Positions 48,702 through 61,569 of a DNA stretch of 64,000 nt are shown here, one piece after another; positions within the stretch are counted from its first letter, which is position 1, and every line of letters begins with the position of its first letter. Origin of the DNA: Sipunculus nudus. Lineage: Eukaryota > Annelida > Sipuncula > Golfingiida > Sipunculidae. A program made the translations under genes and the position numbers. Where the stretch lies: assembly GCA_026874595.1 (NCBI GenBank), contig CM049321.1, forward strand, positions 14,095,479 to 14,159,478, written 5' to 3'. The notes beneath the pieces were generated by a model. It searched no databases, was not told where the DNA came from, and worked only from the letters and a program-made list of their open reading frames with translations.

Positions 48702-49587
48702 ATGGAGAAATTCCTTGAAACCAGCAAGAAAAGGGGCAAAAGTGCTACTACGTCACGAGACAATAGGGAGCAAAGCCCACAAAGGTTCACAGAGTCTATT
48801 ACGGACATGATAGATTCCAGGATTGCTCAGCTGCAACAGACTCTAACAGCGGCCCTAGAGGAATTCAAAATTACTCTGCAGAAGGATATTGATGAACTGA
48901 AAGCAGATGTTAAAAATATTGAAAAAGTGAATACAGATTTAGGTAAAAAAGTGGATTCAACAATAGAAAGTTTGGAATTTACTCAGAATACAGTGAAAGA
49001 GACAGAGTCCAGGGCAGAAAAAGCTGAAGCTGAGAATAAGGCATTGAAAACAGAAATAGAGAGATTAAAGAAAGACCATAAGGAGAAAGATGAACGTTTA
49101 TGCTCCATTATTGAAGAGATTGACAATTTTGAAAGATACAGTCGGGAGTATAATATGCGACTTGTGGGTGCGTCAGAACCCTAAGGCAAAGATTTCCGGG
49201 AAATAATGGCCAAAGTGGTCTATGAACAAACACTGTTTGGCGATCGCCCATTGAAACAATCAAAGATACAATAGAAAACGCGCACCGCACGGGAAAACAG
49301 AGAAGCCGGGGCCACCGTCACATTATTGGACATTTTTATAGTCGTCCAAAGCGGAATGAAATCCTCGGGGCACAGAGAATGCGGGACCGCCAAAAGGGCA
49401 GGGGCGAGATCTTCTTGTCGAAGACCTGACACAAGATGATTATCGGCTTAAAAGGAAAGCGACACCCCAAATGCAGGCAGCCCATATGAGCAAGTGTAAA
49501 GTCCACTTTTGGCGGGGTAAACTCATTATCGACGGAAAAGAGGTCCCAATTCAAGATGCGGAGACTCCGGCCAGTCAGCCTTCATAG
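48702..49587 (+). pseudogene. L1-like ORF1 (coiled coil, RRM-like and C-terminal region), frameshifted
   Basis: 48702-49184 gives 160 residues: a basic and serine-rich start (KKRGKSATTSRDNRE), then a long coiled coil (about residues 25-140, heptad-like L/I/V spacing with many E and K), then NFERYSREYNMRLVGASEP, the start of the RRM-like domain of L1 ORF1p. A TAA then interrupts. The downstream reading continues in other frames: ENAHRTGKQRSRGHRHIIGH (about 49276-49335), SRPKRNEILGAQRMRD, and finally EDLTQDDYRLKRK and CKVHFWRGKLIIDGKEVP, ending in TAG at 49585-49587. ORF1p is the RNA-binding chaperone of L1 retrotransposons. Two frameshifts and a stop make it inactive. Confidence 0.88.
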
Positions 49588-50213
49588 ACAATAAGAGATC
49601 TTTTCATATGTGGTTATTGGTCAACGTACAGGTGACACGCCACGTGCTACCCGCGAAACCCAGAGTCATCTAGGTTCAAGCATCAGACACCAGGTAGTGC
49701 TTGTTACACGAATCTCCGAGTGCGGATAGCAGAGACCTACCCTATAACAAAAACTTGTTTTCATAGGAAAATACCTTACATATCACTCAAACCATGTTGG
49801 CCTTTAGGGTGTGTGTCGACTTGAGTCGAACGCAGTGTAGATGATTATGAATCAGGTCTGTAAATTATTCTTTTTATAGAGATCTAAAGCTTCTTCTTAC
49901 TAAACTTTATGTCAAAACTCCTTATTGATTCAAATGTGCGTTTCATTGTACCACTAAAACTTAACTGTTAACAGTAAGACCAAGTAGTTAAAGTTCATAC
50001 ACTGTAATTGTATCTGCAGTTAAAGCTTAAGGTCTGGTAATATTTTATTGTTATTTATATTAATAATTATGATTATTATGACATTAAATCGTTACACAAG
50101 AAATATTAGCGACAGTAGGATGCACTTACGAGTATCGACGTTATGATGCCAGCACAACAACAAAAGTATGGCCAGACAGTGATTATTATTATCACTTATT
50201 GTGATTATATTAC

Positions 50214-51040
50214 CTGTGTAAAATCACAGGATTATGCTGTATATGTATTAATCCTACCAGTACTAATTGACGCATGCATGATGCTGTCTATATAACCTGA
50301 TTCGTTTTCATAGTATATCATATGATTTACTATACAATGTATCTAGGTGTTACTAACACTGACGTGGCTAGGGAACATTTCACATTAAAGACTTGGTTCT
50401 GTGGTGATAAGTATATATGTTGATGACCCTTCTGCACTATATATTGTTATTTTGAGCCATCTACAGTGTATATGTTGCCCCAGAGTTCTGACAATTGTAC
50501 ATACATACTTCGTTATTACAACAACTTATTACAGTTGTCATTAGCGCTGTATAAAACATGTGATCAAGTTACCTGTGTAAAATCACATGGGTGACAATCC
50601 TTGCAGTTCTAATTGATGCAGGTATAATGTTGTTTATATACTCTAAATCATTCACAGCATACCACACTATACAGTACATCTAGGTGCCATTAACCCTTAT
50701 GTCCCAGGGAACAGTTTCATCGTAGCCTTGGTTAGGATGTGGTAACTCTATATTGATGAGCCTTGTGCACTATATTGTAATTTTAAGGCATTAACAGTGG
50801 ATACGCTGGACTAGTGGAAAAACCTAACAGTGCTTATTGATGCATGTATAATGTTGTTCATATGCTTTGAATTTTCTACAATACATCATACTACATAACA
50901 CGTACATGGCCAGGGTACAGTCTCATTGAAGGCACAGATAGGATGTGTTAATCTATATGTTGATGTCCCTTGTGCATTATACTCTAATTTTGAAGTACAT
51001 GCAACTGTATATGCCGGTCCAGTGTTTTGAAATTCGTACA
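50214..51040. repeat. Tandem repeat, three diverged copies
   Basis: Three successive copies share 'gatgcatgtataatgttgtt', then 'cagggaacag' and 'gatgacccttgtgcactat' variants, at about 50264-50505, 50604-50817 and 50828-51038. 'ttacctgtgtaaaatcaca' precedes the first two (about 50215 and 50571), so the first period is about 350 bases and the second about 220. Confidence 0.75.
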
Positions 51041-52390
51041 GTAATGTATGTATACATCTCAACTGTTATTCACTCAGATTCGCGGACACATTGGTTCATT
51101 ATTGTACAGAGACAGCTACAAGTTAAGTTTCAACAGTCTGTGAAAAAAAGAAAACATTGATGGATTAATATCTGGTGCAACCAAATGTTTCTTTATATAC
51201 TTGTACATTCTCATTTCTAGATTATGACTTTTTCATGGAAAACAAATATTTGAGGAGGAAAATTAAGTTGATTTTCAACCAGAATAATGTTATACTTGTT
51301 CAACCACTATTGTTTTAACCTCTTTATCACAAAGAGGTTATATTAAGTTTTTGGATTTATGTTATCTCACCAGTACTTCTGCATTGGTTTTATTATATTA
51401 TCGAGACTTACATATACATAAGTACATTTTCACTGACCCAATTCTATAATCTAGTAATGTCCCACTTATAGTCCATCGTGTATTTTATTTTCTCATATAC
51501 ATATGTTTTTTTTCATACGAGGGCAAGATTGTCTTCGGACTGTATTCATAGAAGTTTTGAATCCCTCAATGGTGCCTAATTATAAAGTTTTACTCAACTC
51601 CAAAATGCTTCTCCTCGGCTTTTGTACAATGTTTTATTTATACTTGATTAATCTGATATGGCTCAGGGCAGTCTTCTAAACTACTACATAGAACTAAAAT
51701 GTTATTAGGCAGCTTAACATTACTTAAAGTTATTTGGTACCCTTCTGATTTGCTCATTCGGTGGGGTCAAGTATACACACCCCTTAAACAACACAGACTA
51801 TACTTCATATATTATTTTACCTTGTGGTAGGAGGGAGAACTGTTAGTGCAAGTCTGCTTGACTGCTTTATCAAAATCTAACACAATATATTAGTTTAGGC
51901 GTAATGATTAGATGTCTGATATTTGGCATTAACATGCTGGTGGTGTTAATTGCATTAATGTATTTTAGGCAGTAGATATGTACTGATTTCTACCAGATAA
52001 ATGATATTTAACATAGGCAGCTCTTTATACAGTAATGTCACTCCAGGTATCGCACACACTATAAAACCAGTGACAAAATACATTAATGTTTTAACTACTT
52101 TTACTATTAATTATAAAAGTTCCCGAGATTAGTAAAGTGATGTATACCTGTATCTGGCAGTTGGTATCACTTGACAAGATACACTTATTGCATACTGAGT
52201 TATTTATTTATTTATTTTTTTTTCTTCTTCTCCCCTTCCTTTCTTTTTAAATATTTTTCCTTGAAATATAGTATGCATGCTGGAGAAAATGAAATTAAGA
52301 GTTGAATTGTTTTGATAATAACAAGTACCAGAATATTAAGGTGATTCTTAGGATGTCTCACCTTTCAGGTTTCATGTTGTCAGATTTTTT

Positions 52391-54700
52391 GCGAACCTGT
52401 GAGCTTATGCAATGGTGTAGCGTCGTCCGGCGTCAGTCGTCTGGCGCCCGTCGTCCGTCGTCTGTACGTTAACCAATACTATCTTGAAAACGGCAAGAGT
52501 TAGCATCACGAAATTTTATGCAAAAAATTTAGTCATCTAAAAACTGTATCGGATTTTACTTATTTTTGGCTTACTGCATTTTCATAGACTTTATAGGGAA
52601 AAAGCTAAAAACGTTTTAAAAATCTTCTTCTCTGCAACTGTTCAGCCAAATTGTCCAATGTTTCACAGAAATGATTCCTGGAACAATTTTTTTCAAGTTT
52701 GTTCGAATGGTTTAAGTTCAGTAATTTTTGGCCGAGTTACAGGAAGTTGAACTTAGTCATCTGTCCAAAAAAGCATACTAAAATTACAATCTCAGAAACG
52801 GCTGGAGCTATCATCACCAAATTTTTAGCCAATGTTGGTCATATGAGTCATATCTGAAATTGAGGTATTGGTGGCGTCACCTGCATCGGCCCATTTGTAC
52901 GGGGGTCATCAGTGCCCGTATCATACTGACGGCTGCAAAAAAACTTCTTCTCTGAAACCATTTAGCCAAATTGTTTAATATTGCACAGAAATGATCCCAG
53001 GGTAGTGCACCAGTTTGTTCAAATGGTCTCAGTTCAATGACTTTTGGCTGAGTTATGGGAAGCTGAATTTAATCATATGCCGTACCAGCCCTTTTTAGCT
53101 CAGTGGCTACAAAGATCTTCTTCTCAAAAACTACTGGGCCAAATTCTTAAATTTCACATATTGATTATCCTTAGATATTAATAATTCAAGTTTGTTCAAA
53201 TGGGTTTGGTTCAGTGATTTTTGGCTGAGTTCGGAAGTTTGGAAGTTGAACTTAGCCATTTTGCTGTATTTTCCAATATGAGTTATAAACCTGTAAAACG
53301 TTTTTTGACTGATGCCACTGAGGCCAATATGTTTAATATTTTACAAGAATAATCCCCTGAATAATTCTTATAATAATTGTCTGTTATGGTTCAAAGGAAT
53401 GAATTTTGGCTGAATTATAAAGATCGAATTGAGTCATTTTACCATATATGTTAGCTGTGTGAAGCAGATACATCTAGCCTGGCACCAGTTTATCAGCATC
53501 AGTTACATCTTGCCTGTAGACATTTAGATTTCAGGTTATCTATGGTTAATATTGACAAGAATGTTTTTTAAAAGTTTAAAAAAATGTTGATTTATGATTT
53601 TAGATATTCCTAATGCCAGGCAATATTTACAATCACAGGTATACAGCTCTCTGTGGGTATATAAAGACGGCTGTACATGGATTATAAATGATTGGATCCA
53701 TACTCAACTTAATTCAAGATTTTGCCATCAGTGAGATGTATCTGTATTATAATTTTGCATTCAATATGCATCTGTAGTAATTTTTAGCGAACCTGTGAGC
53801 TAATGCGATGGTGTGGCGGCGTCCATCGTTTGTACGTTAACCCATACTATTTCGAAAACGACTGGAGCTAGCATCATGAAATTTAATGCAAAAAATTAGC
53901 CATCTGTGAGACTCTGCATTTTCTTAGATTTTATAGAGAAAAACTTGAAAAACCTTTAAAAATCTTCTCCTCTGAAACAGTCAAGCCAAAGTGTTCAATA
54001 TATCACAGAAATAATCTCTTATACTATCTCTCTCACGTTTGTTCAAATGGTTTAAGTTCGGTGAATTTTGGCTGAGTTACAGGAAGTTGAACTTAGCCAT
54101 CTATCCAAAAAAAAGCATACTAAAATGACAGTCTAAGAAACAGCTGGAGCTATCATCACCAAATTTATGCCAATCTTGGTCACATGAGTCATATATGAAA
54201 TTCAGGTATTAATGGTGCCACCTGCATTGACCTTTTTTGGTACGGGGGTCATTGGCCATCTGTACATTAACCCATAATTTCTCAGGAATAGCAGGAGCTA
54301 CCATCCCCATATTTTATTCAGTAATCTATCACATATCAAGTGTTGTTGGATTTGGCTTATTTTTTTTGCTATCTGCATTTAATTAGATTTTATAGGGAAA
54401 AAGCTGAAAAAACTTTTAAAGTCTTCATCTTGTAAACAGTCAAGCTAAATTGTTCAATATTTTACAGAAATGAACCCAGAGGCAAGCCCTCTCAAGTTTG
54501 TTCAAATGGTTTGCATTTGATAAATTTTAATGGAGTTACACGAATTTGAACAGTCATTTGGCCAAGTAAGCATACTGACATAGTAATCTCTGAAATGACA
54601 GAAGCTAGCATTACCAAGTATTGTGCAAATGTTGGTCACATGACTCATATTGGAAGTTGCAGATTTTATGATCATGTCAGCTTGAAGAAAAAAGCATTTT
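52391..54700. repeat. Bivalve-type dispersed repeat, two long copies with ~300-bp sub-repeats
   Basis: 'gcgaacctgtgagct' starts a block at 52391 and again at 53787 (1396 apart), each followed by a GTCGTC-rich or GTCCATCG stretch and then 'tgtacgttaacc'. Within each block a unit with 'cttcttctctgaaac', 'caaattgt', 'cacagaaatgat', 'gtttgttcaaatgg' and 'ttttggctgagtta' recurs (near 52620, 52940, 53110, 53960, 54430). I associate this wording with repeats common in bivalve genomes, from memory. Non-coding. Confidence 0.65.
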
Positions 54701-54789
54701 AGCCAAAGTCTTTCGGTATGTGTAAACAGATTTACCAACAGACGAAGATTGTATCCGTATCTTTGAATAGGTTGAGAAACTGCCAACTG

Positions 54790-55345
54790 TTTCAGATTTG
54801 GCAACAGATCAAGAGTTCATTCAGTGCACCAAGATATAGGTCAAGAGTTCAATCAGTGCAGCCAAGCACAAGCCATGTGATCACCTCATGGGTGACTTGT
54901 GAACACCTCATGGCCACCATGTGATCACTTCATGGGTTTCATGCCCCTCAGGGCAGGGCCCCTACATGAGCTTAAGCAATGCTGTGGCTACTATTTCAGA
55001 TATGGCAACAGGCTAAAGGTCAGTCTGGATCTGTTTATGGCTTTGGCAGAATGCCAACTGTATCAGATTAGGCAACAGGTCAAGAGTCCACTCAGTGCAG
55101 CTTGGTATGGGTCAGGACTTCACTCAGTGCAGTAGCTCCATTCTATTTATAGCGTTGGCAGACTGCCCACTGCATCAGATTTGACCAAAGTTCAGCCTGG
55201 ACCTATTTATAGCTTTTTCAGACTGCCATCTGTGTCAGATTATGCAACAGGTCAAGAGTTCACTCAGTGCAGCCAGGTGCAGGTCAAAAATTCCCTCAGT
55301 CTAGCCAGGTGCAGGTGATGAGCTCACTCAGTGTAGTAGCCTGAG
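54790..55345. repeat. Degenerate minisatellite (TCAAGAGTTCACTCAGTGCAG)n
   Basis: The core 'gagttcactcagtgcag' recurs in variants near 54813, 54845, 55083, 55115, 55255 and 55320, often preceded by 'ggcaacaggtcaa'. A second word, 'atttatagc', recurs at 55145 and 55204. Open frames here (54718-54924, 54899-55135) are products of the repeat. Confidence 0.65.
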
Positions 55346-55449
55346 CAGCAAATTTGCCACAGTTCACTCGGGGCAACTGCCTTTCTCACCTCAACCTGGT
55401 CAGCCCCATGCATCAGACTCAAGGTAAGTTTGATGTATTTGCCTGATAT

Positions 55450-55770
55450 TTTGACCTGTCTTTGTGTCTTTGATGGCTTTCTCGTTCACAAGACAGGTGT
55501 CGCCACCTACAATTAATTTTGCACAGTGAATGTGTCTGCTTATTTCTACAGAGGAATTTGATATATCAGCCTGAAATTGGGCATATATATACATATCGAA
55601 TAGCTTTGTCGTATACAAGACTGGTGGTGCCACCTACAATCATTTTGCACAGTGTGTCCCTGCTTCTTTTCAGGAGGGGTTTGATATATCAGTCTGAAAT
55701 TGGGCATATGTATATATCTCTGATAGCTTTGTTGTATACAAGACTGGTGGTGCCAGCTACAATCATTTGT
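55450..55770. repeat. Tandem repeat of about 125 bp, three copies
   Basis: 'acaagactggtggtgccacc' or a close variant occurs near 55488, 55614 and 55738, each followed by 'tacaatca' and, for the first two, 'tttgcacagtg'. The intervening 'ttgatatatcag' and 'tgaaattgggcatat' also repeat. The forward frame 55519-55806 is created by the repeat. Confidence 0.8.
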
Positions 55771-56384
55771 GTGTTTTGTGCACCCATGCCAGAATGTCAG
55801 CAGTGATGTTTGTGTAATTGTTTCTTATTCAAAATGTTTAGTACTTGCATCGTTCATATACATGAGAAGTAATGGTCCAGCATTGAAGCATTATACCTGG
55901 TGTATTTCCCAATGCACAGATTCGCATTAGGCCTGTAGGCCTTGTTTTTCAATAGGAAGATTAACGAATGCAAAGTGTAAAATATCACAATCATGAAATA
56001 AGATCACATGTTAATACTATTTCAATAATAAATACTAGGTAGGATGTTGATCCTTTGTATGCAGCAAAACTTAATATGCCATTTCGTTCCTTTTTCTTTA
56101 TATTATGTGCTATACGCGAATGAGCTGTACCACAGTACTTTAGACAAGACAAAGTACCTCGGTCACTTTGTTCGAACCGGTGGTTGTATATTATAGCACT
56201 GCTTCTGATTAGTAGTGTCTCCATGTTAGATGTTTATTTATGTAAGCTATGTCAGTTTATGTTTGTTTCAATAATTGTGTCCAGTAACTTGACTTTCATT
56301 GTGTTTCATGCAGGCATTCAATGTAACAGTCTATCACTATCTGTATCCTATAACTTTCAGTGAAGTATTTCTTTGAATATAATT

Positions 56385-59345
56385 CACTGATATAATATCA
56401 TTAAATGTTAGAGGATTAAGAGATAATAAAAAACGAAGGGAAACTTTTCAATGGTTACAAAAATGTAGTGCTAAAGTTTGCTGAAAAATAATTTAAGTTT
56501 TGATATTCATGAATTTTAGTGCTGTGAGGATGGTCGATTTTTAATATTAGATATATCATTAGATGCTATAAGAATTACTCTAGTTAATTTATGTGGGCCT
56601 AACCTTGATGATCTTGTCTTTTTTTAATAATATGGAAATTGTTGAATCACTGCCAAATGATAATAGATTGTTAGCAGGTGACTTTAATCTTGTTCTTAAT
56701 ATGGATAGAGATAAAAAAGGAGAACCTCCTCATACACACTTCAGATTACACACACTGATAAACACATGGATAGATGACTTAGATTTATTGGATATATGGA
56801 GAGAACAACATCCTGAAAAATTGCAGTATACTTGGAAGAGACTTAACCCCTCTGCACTATTTTGGAGATTGGATTTTATCTTGATTTCAAAAGGTCTCAG
56901 TAGCTGTGCAAGTAAAGCAGAGATATTACCAGGATTTAAAAATGATCATTCCAGTGTTAAAGTTACACTCGACTTAAATCTTGATAAAAGAGGGCCAGGA
57001 TTCTGGAATTTAATTCTAAATATTTATGTAATAAAGATTATGTAGAATAAGTTAAAGGAACCATTAATGAGACAAAATAATTTAATAAAAGTGCAGATTC
57101 AGCTTTATTATGGGACACAATTAAGTGTAAGATAAGAGGTTCCACAATAGCATATTCTTTCAGAATTAATAAACAAAAAAGGACTTTGTTACATCAGATA
57201 GAAAATTATTTGAAACATTTAAAAGAACAATATACCAACAACCCTGATAAAAGAATAATGGAAGATATAAAAGATAAAAAAATCAGAAATTGAGAAAATA
57301 ATTCAAGAAAAAACCGAAGCAGCAATGTTCAGATGTAAGACCAGATGGTTTTCGGATGGTGAAAAAACATCCAAATACTTTTTGAATTTGGAGAAAAGAC
57401 TATTTTATAATAAAACTATAAAAAGGCTAAACGTTAATAATAGACCTGTAACAAATCCCAGGATGTATTAAAAGAGGCAGAAAATTAATATAAAGCATTA
57501 TATTCTTAAGCTGATTTAGCACCAAATGAAGACCACTATACCGAGTTCTTAACACCGACAGAAAATACCTTATCAGATGAAAATAAAATATTTTGTGATA
57601 GTGAATTGTCAGATGAAGAATTATTTAAATGTTTAAAATCTTTAAAAAAATGGCAAAACCCCTGGATCTGCTGGTTTAACAGTGGAATTTTATACATTCT
57701 TTTGGCATGAAATTAAAACAGATCTGATAGCTGCTTATAAATATTCTTTTGCAAAGGGCAGTTTAAACAATACTCAACGACAAGGAATTATCACACTGAT
57801 ACCCAAAAAATCAAAAGACACAACTCTGCTTAAGAATTGGAAACCAATATCTTTATTGAATACAGATAATAAGTTACTGACTAAATGTATGGCTTGTAGA
57901 TTACAGAGGGTTCTCCAAAACTTAATCCATCCAGATCAGACTGGCGTTTTGAAAAAAACATATATATTGGTGACAGCTTCAGTAGAATTTGTAATTTGAT
58001 GAATTATTGTACTACAAATAAAATAAATGCCAATTTAATAAAAGTAGATTTTAAAAAGGGTTTCAATTTATTAGAATGGTCGTTTATTCAGAAATCATTA
58101 AAACACTACAACTTTGGTGATATTTTCTATAAATGGGTCAAAAGATTTTTATAATGGTATATCATCATGTGTTATAAATAATGGAAGGAATTCCAGCTTT
58201 TGCACAGTAAGCAGAGGAGTTAGACAAGGCTTCCCCCTTTTACCATATCTATTCATTATTTCGGCTGAACTGCTAGCTGATAATAGAGACAATAATAATA
58301 TTAAATGCACTGAGATTGGAAATGTGAAACATATTATTTCTCAATATGCAGATGATACCACACTATTTGTAATAGGTGGACAAACGATGATTAAAGAGGC
58401 TATAGAACAATTTAAAAGATTCCAAAACGTAAGTGGTTCAAAAATAAATATAGAAAAAAACAGTAATTATGCGCATTGGTAATCATGAATTCAATAAAGA
58501 CGAGATGATAAAACTTGGTCTGAAATGGGCAAAAGAACCGATTGCAATTTTAGGTATTAAGATTAATAGTACACACCAAAATCCTTATGAAATGAACTTT
58601 CTACCATTACTTAACAAAATTAGGAACTAATTAATATTTGGTCTAAAAGAGAGCTAACACCAATTGGTAAGATCATATTCATTAAATCTGATTTGATATC
58701 ACAGCTGCAGTACCAGTTGTCTGTGTTACCTAAACCTCCAGTATCTTTTTTTAAAAACAGTTGAAAGCAAGCTTTTTAATTTAATATGGAATAACAAAAA
58801 AAGATAAAGCAAAAACATTAACTCTGATAGCATGTAAAATAATGGCGGTTTAAATATGGTCGACATATGGTCAAAATTACAAGCTACTAAAATCGCTTGG
58901 GTGAATAGATTATTGAGCTCAGATTTGAAACAAGGATTGAGACAGCTAGTTGACTGTATTTTTAATAATTTGAGTGAATATTTATTCAAATGCAATGTAA
59001 ATGCTGAAGATCTTGATCAACTCTGTTTCCTCAAAAAGAAAACTAGATTCTGGAAAGAAGTTTTATATGGTTGGTGTAAATATAACTATCATACTCCAGT
59101 CAAAACAAATGATTATTTAAATCAAGCTTTGTGGATTAACTTTCACCTAAAAATAGGTGGACAAAATGTATTTAATAAAACTTGGTACCAATCAGGTATC
59201 AGATTCATCAATAATTTAACAAAGAAGGTGAACAATTCTTATGTATTCTACACTCCTGGTGAAAAAGGACTGATTTATGCCATTGATGTAAAAACATTGA
59301 CTTATAATATTATTTTACACTCAATACCAGCAAAATTTCTGGAAC
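56385..59345 (+). mobile_element. L1-like ORF2: endonuclease, RT and C-terminal region, decayed
   Basis: Starts with SLNVRGLRDNKKRRETFQWL (about 56400-56460, first strand of the L1 endonuclease). After a deletion come GRFLILDISLDAIRITLVNL (about 56535) and 56593-57045, with AGDFNLVLNMDRDKKGE, LDLLDIWREQHP, YTWKR, RLDFILIS, NDHSSV and RGPGFW, the endonuclease second half. RT follows: GEKTSKYFLNLEKR (about 57360), 57682-57999 (EFYTFFWHEI, LIPKKSKD, NWKPISLLNTD), VDF(K)KGF near 58050, and 58114-58482 (SRGVRQGFPLLPYLF, ISQYADDTTLFV with intact YADD). Thumb and C-terminus 58856-59345 (ATKIAWVNRLL, W-rich). Several frameshifts; about 1 kb shorter than expected for the family. Confidence 0.9.
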
Positions 59346-59999
59346 GCCAATGCGTGGTGAAATGAAGCCGCAAATAACAGTGAACATATATCAGACACGC
59401 AGGTGCGTGACAAGAGACCGTGGCGTTTGGTTAATTCTCATGTGAGCGAGCTTCATTGAATGACGTATAAACTAACCAGCATGCTTGCATGCTAACCAAC
59501 TATATATTAAAAAACAGCGCATATGAATGGACTATTCAAATGATCTTGTCATGTTTCTAAAAAAAACATAAAAGAACTGACGCAGACACAGGGTTATAGA
59601 ACGTAGCACACGCCGTGTATTTAAAGGATCTTTGCAACTGTCGTTGACAGCACATTATTTAACCTTTAACGCCATGCAAAGTGAACACGTGTCTATTGGT
59701 TTCAAAGATGACCCATGTATTTGATTACTGCAACTCTGCCTATGCATTATAATTGTACAAACTGCAGATGATTTTAGACTTGCAATTTTATTTTCTTTAT
59801 TTTGTCAGACCCGAATTGTATTTTGGGTAAATATATAATATTTACAATCTTCAACAGTAATTCAAAATCATAAGGTGATCATACTTTTACATTTAATTTT
59901 GAATATCTATGCTATAGGTATGTTTTGCCCACTATTAAATATATATAAATTAACCATTTTAGCGATTGAATAATTGATACTATTATACATATATATATT

Positions 60000-60079
<80 letters not shown>

Positions 60080-60238
60080 AAAAGAGGTAAAAACGGCAGT
60101 GTGTAAAACCCGGACACAGAAAACATTGATTTGACGCCAATAAAAACACATGAAAATTAAAAAAAATAAAGCCTACCTTTCTTATGATTTTTTTTTGGGT
60201 TAGTGAAACCCCCAACAGGATTTTTTTAAAGATTGGCC
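59346..60238. mobile_element. TIR element, left end lost (unit 3)
   Basis: Same truncated form as 6605-7481: L1 sequence joins at 'gaacgccaatgcgtgg', the poly-G part is missing after 'gcatgcttgcatg', and the right inverted repeat (tttaaagattggcc) is intact. A 25-base stretch with 'gccccacgacg' present in T0 is also deleted. Long interrupted TA run 59988-60076. Confidence 0.75.
59988..60076. repeat. TA microsatellite with TTTA interruptions
   Basis: The longest TA run of the six homologous sites, broken by several 'ttta' variants. Confidence 0.95.
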
Positions 60239-60242
60239 TAAG

Positions 60243-61569
60243 CAACAGATTACAATCCTTGTGCTCCTTGATCTGTCGGCAGCTTTTGATAAAATCGATC
60301 ACCAGATACTTGTATCAAGGTTGTCTGAACTACTGGGAAATACAGGTCTAACCTTAGCTTTTTTCAAGTCATATCTAAGTGGGAGGACGCATTCAGTTGT
60401 AATATGGGATAATGCATTCCGCGGCGCAGTCCTGGAATACGGTGTACCCCAGGTTTCTGTGCTGGGACCCATTGATTTACCATTTACACAATGTGATTAG
60501 GAAACATTATGAGATAACACGGCTTAAAATATGATCTTTATGCAGATGATGCTCAGCTGTATTCATTATTTCTACCTGCCATCTTAGATCCTGACATAAG
60601 CAAAATAAACTTATGTGAATGACATTCGGATATGGATGTTAGGAAACGAGCTCAAACTTAATAGTGAAAACACTGAGGTTATTTACATTGGCACAGCTAA
60701 TCATTTACAGAAGGTAAACAGTCGAACCTTGTTCAATGGTTCCGCTCCAATTGCATCGCCTTTAAACGTGCGGAATCGGGCAGTAATTTTTGATAATCAG
60801 ATGACACTTAAAATTCACATCAACACTATATAAAAGTGCTTACTTTAATTTGCACAATCTCGGACGTATCCGAAAATTACTTTCAAAGTCAAGTGCATCT
60901 CAGCTGGCACGAAGCTTGATTCTGTCAAGGCTGGATGTGTTGATCACTTTCGTTTGGATTACAAAAAATTCAAGCATGTCGTCTACAGACGATCTAGAAT
61001 CAGGCTGCCCCCATAGTATGCAGGTTTTCAAATCGTGCTAATATCTCTATCTTTCTTAAAGAACTACATTAGTTACCAGTTGTATGTCACACACAGTTTT
61101 AAATTTGTTACTTACATACATGGACCTTTAAGGGATGACGCCGGCTTACTTATCTGATCTATTCCAGCTGTACCAAGCTCCTCGTACCCTGAGGTCTAAC
61201 AATAGATATCTTCTTTTGCATGAACCCAGAGCTAAACTTTCAACATATGGAGGCAGAGCTATAAGCTTTGTGCTCCAACTTTGTGGAATGTTACCAAAGT
61301 ATATAAAATTACGTGACTCAGTTGACAAGTTTCAAGGTGAATTAAAATCTTACTTTTTTTGTGCAAGTTTATAGCAATATTTTGTAATCCTCTTGTAAAT
61401 GTTCGGGTCTTTACATTTTTCTTGCTTAGGTTATTTTTTAAGTTAAAGTAATAATTTTAGAATGTGAGATATTACGAGTTTTTTGTCTGTTGCTAAATAT
61501 TGCATCTATGATGTATTTTATTCATGTTTGCATTTTTATCAGGCGCTTTAAAGCGGAATATTCAAATTG
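60243..61569 (+). mobile_element. CR1 RT palm to C-terminus and 3'UTR (unit 3)
   Basis: Palm 60261-60500 keeps LLDLSAAFDKIDHQIL with the catalytic aspartate. YADD 60539-60550. Post-palm frames 60615-60833 and 60850-61041 (HNLGRIRKLLSKSSASQLAR, an intact reading of the conserved region). C-terminal frame from 61135, shifted near its end by an extra T; family stop at 61385-61387. 3'UTR stem near 61548. Confidence 0.88.

Larger units (their letters stand above)
49588..56384. repeat. 6.8 kb spacer between L1 ORF1 and ORF2, tandem-repeat rich
   Basis: This block has no counterpart in units 1 or 2. It contains four separately annotated repeat families (50214-51040, 52391-54700, 54790-55345, 55450-55770). 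The remaining stretches (49588-50213, 51041-52390, 55771-56384) are AT-rich with nothing recognised. In a normal L1, ORF1 and ORF2 lie close together, so this is either inserted DNA or the site where two different L1 fragments were brought together. Confidence 0.7.

Noticed and set aside
52391-52480. GTCGTCCG-rich stretch as a CpG island or promoter
   Set aside because: It belongs to a repeated unit (again at 53787 in decayed form) and has no gene downstream.
54718-55135. Forward frames near 54.7-55.1 kb as coding
   Set aside because: They lie in the minisatellite and repeat the same short peptide words.
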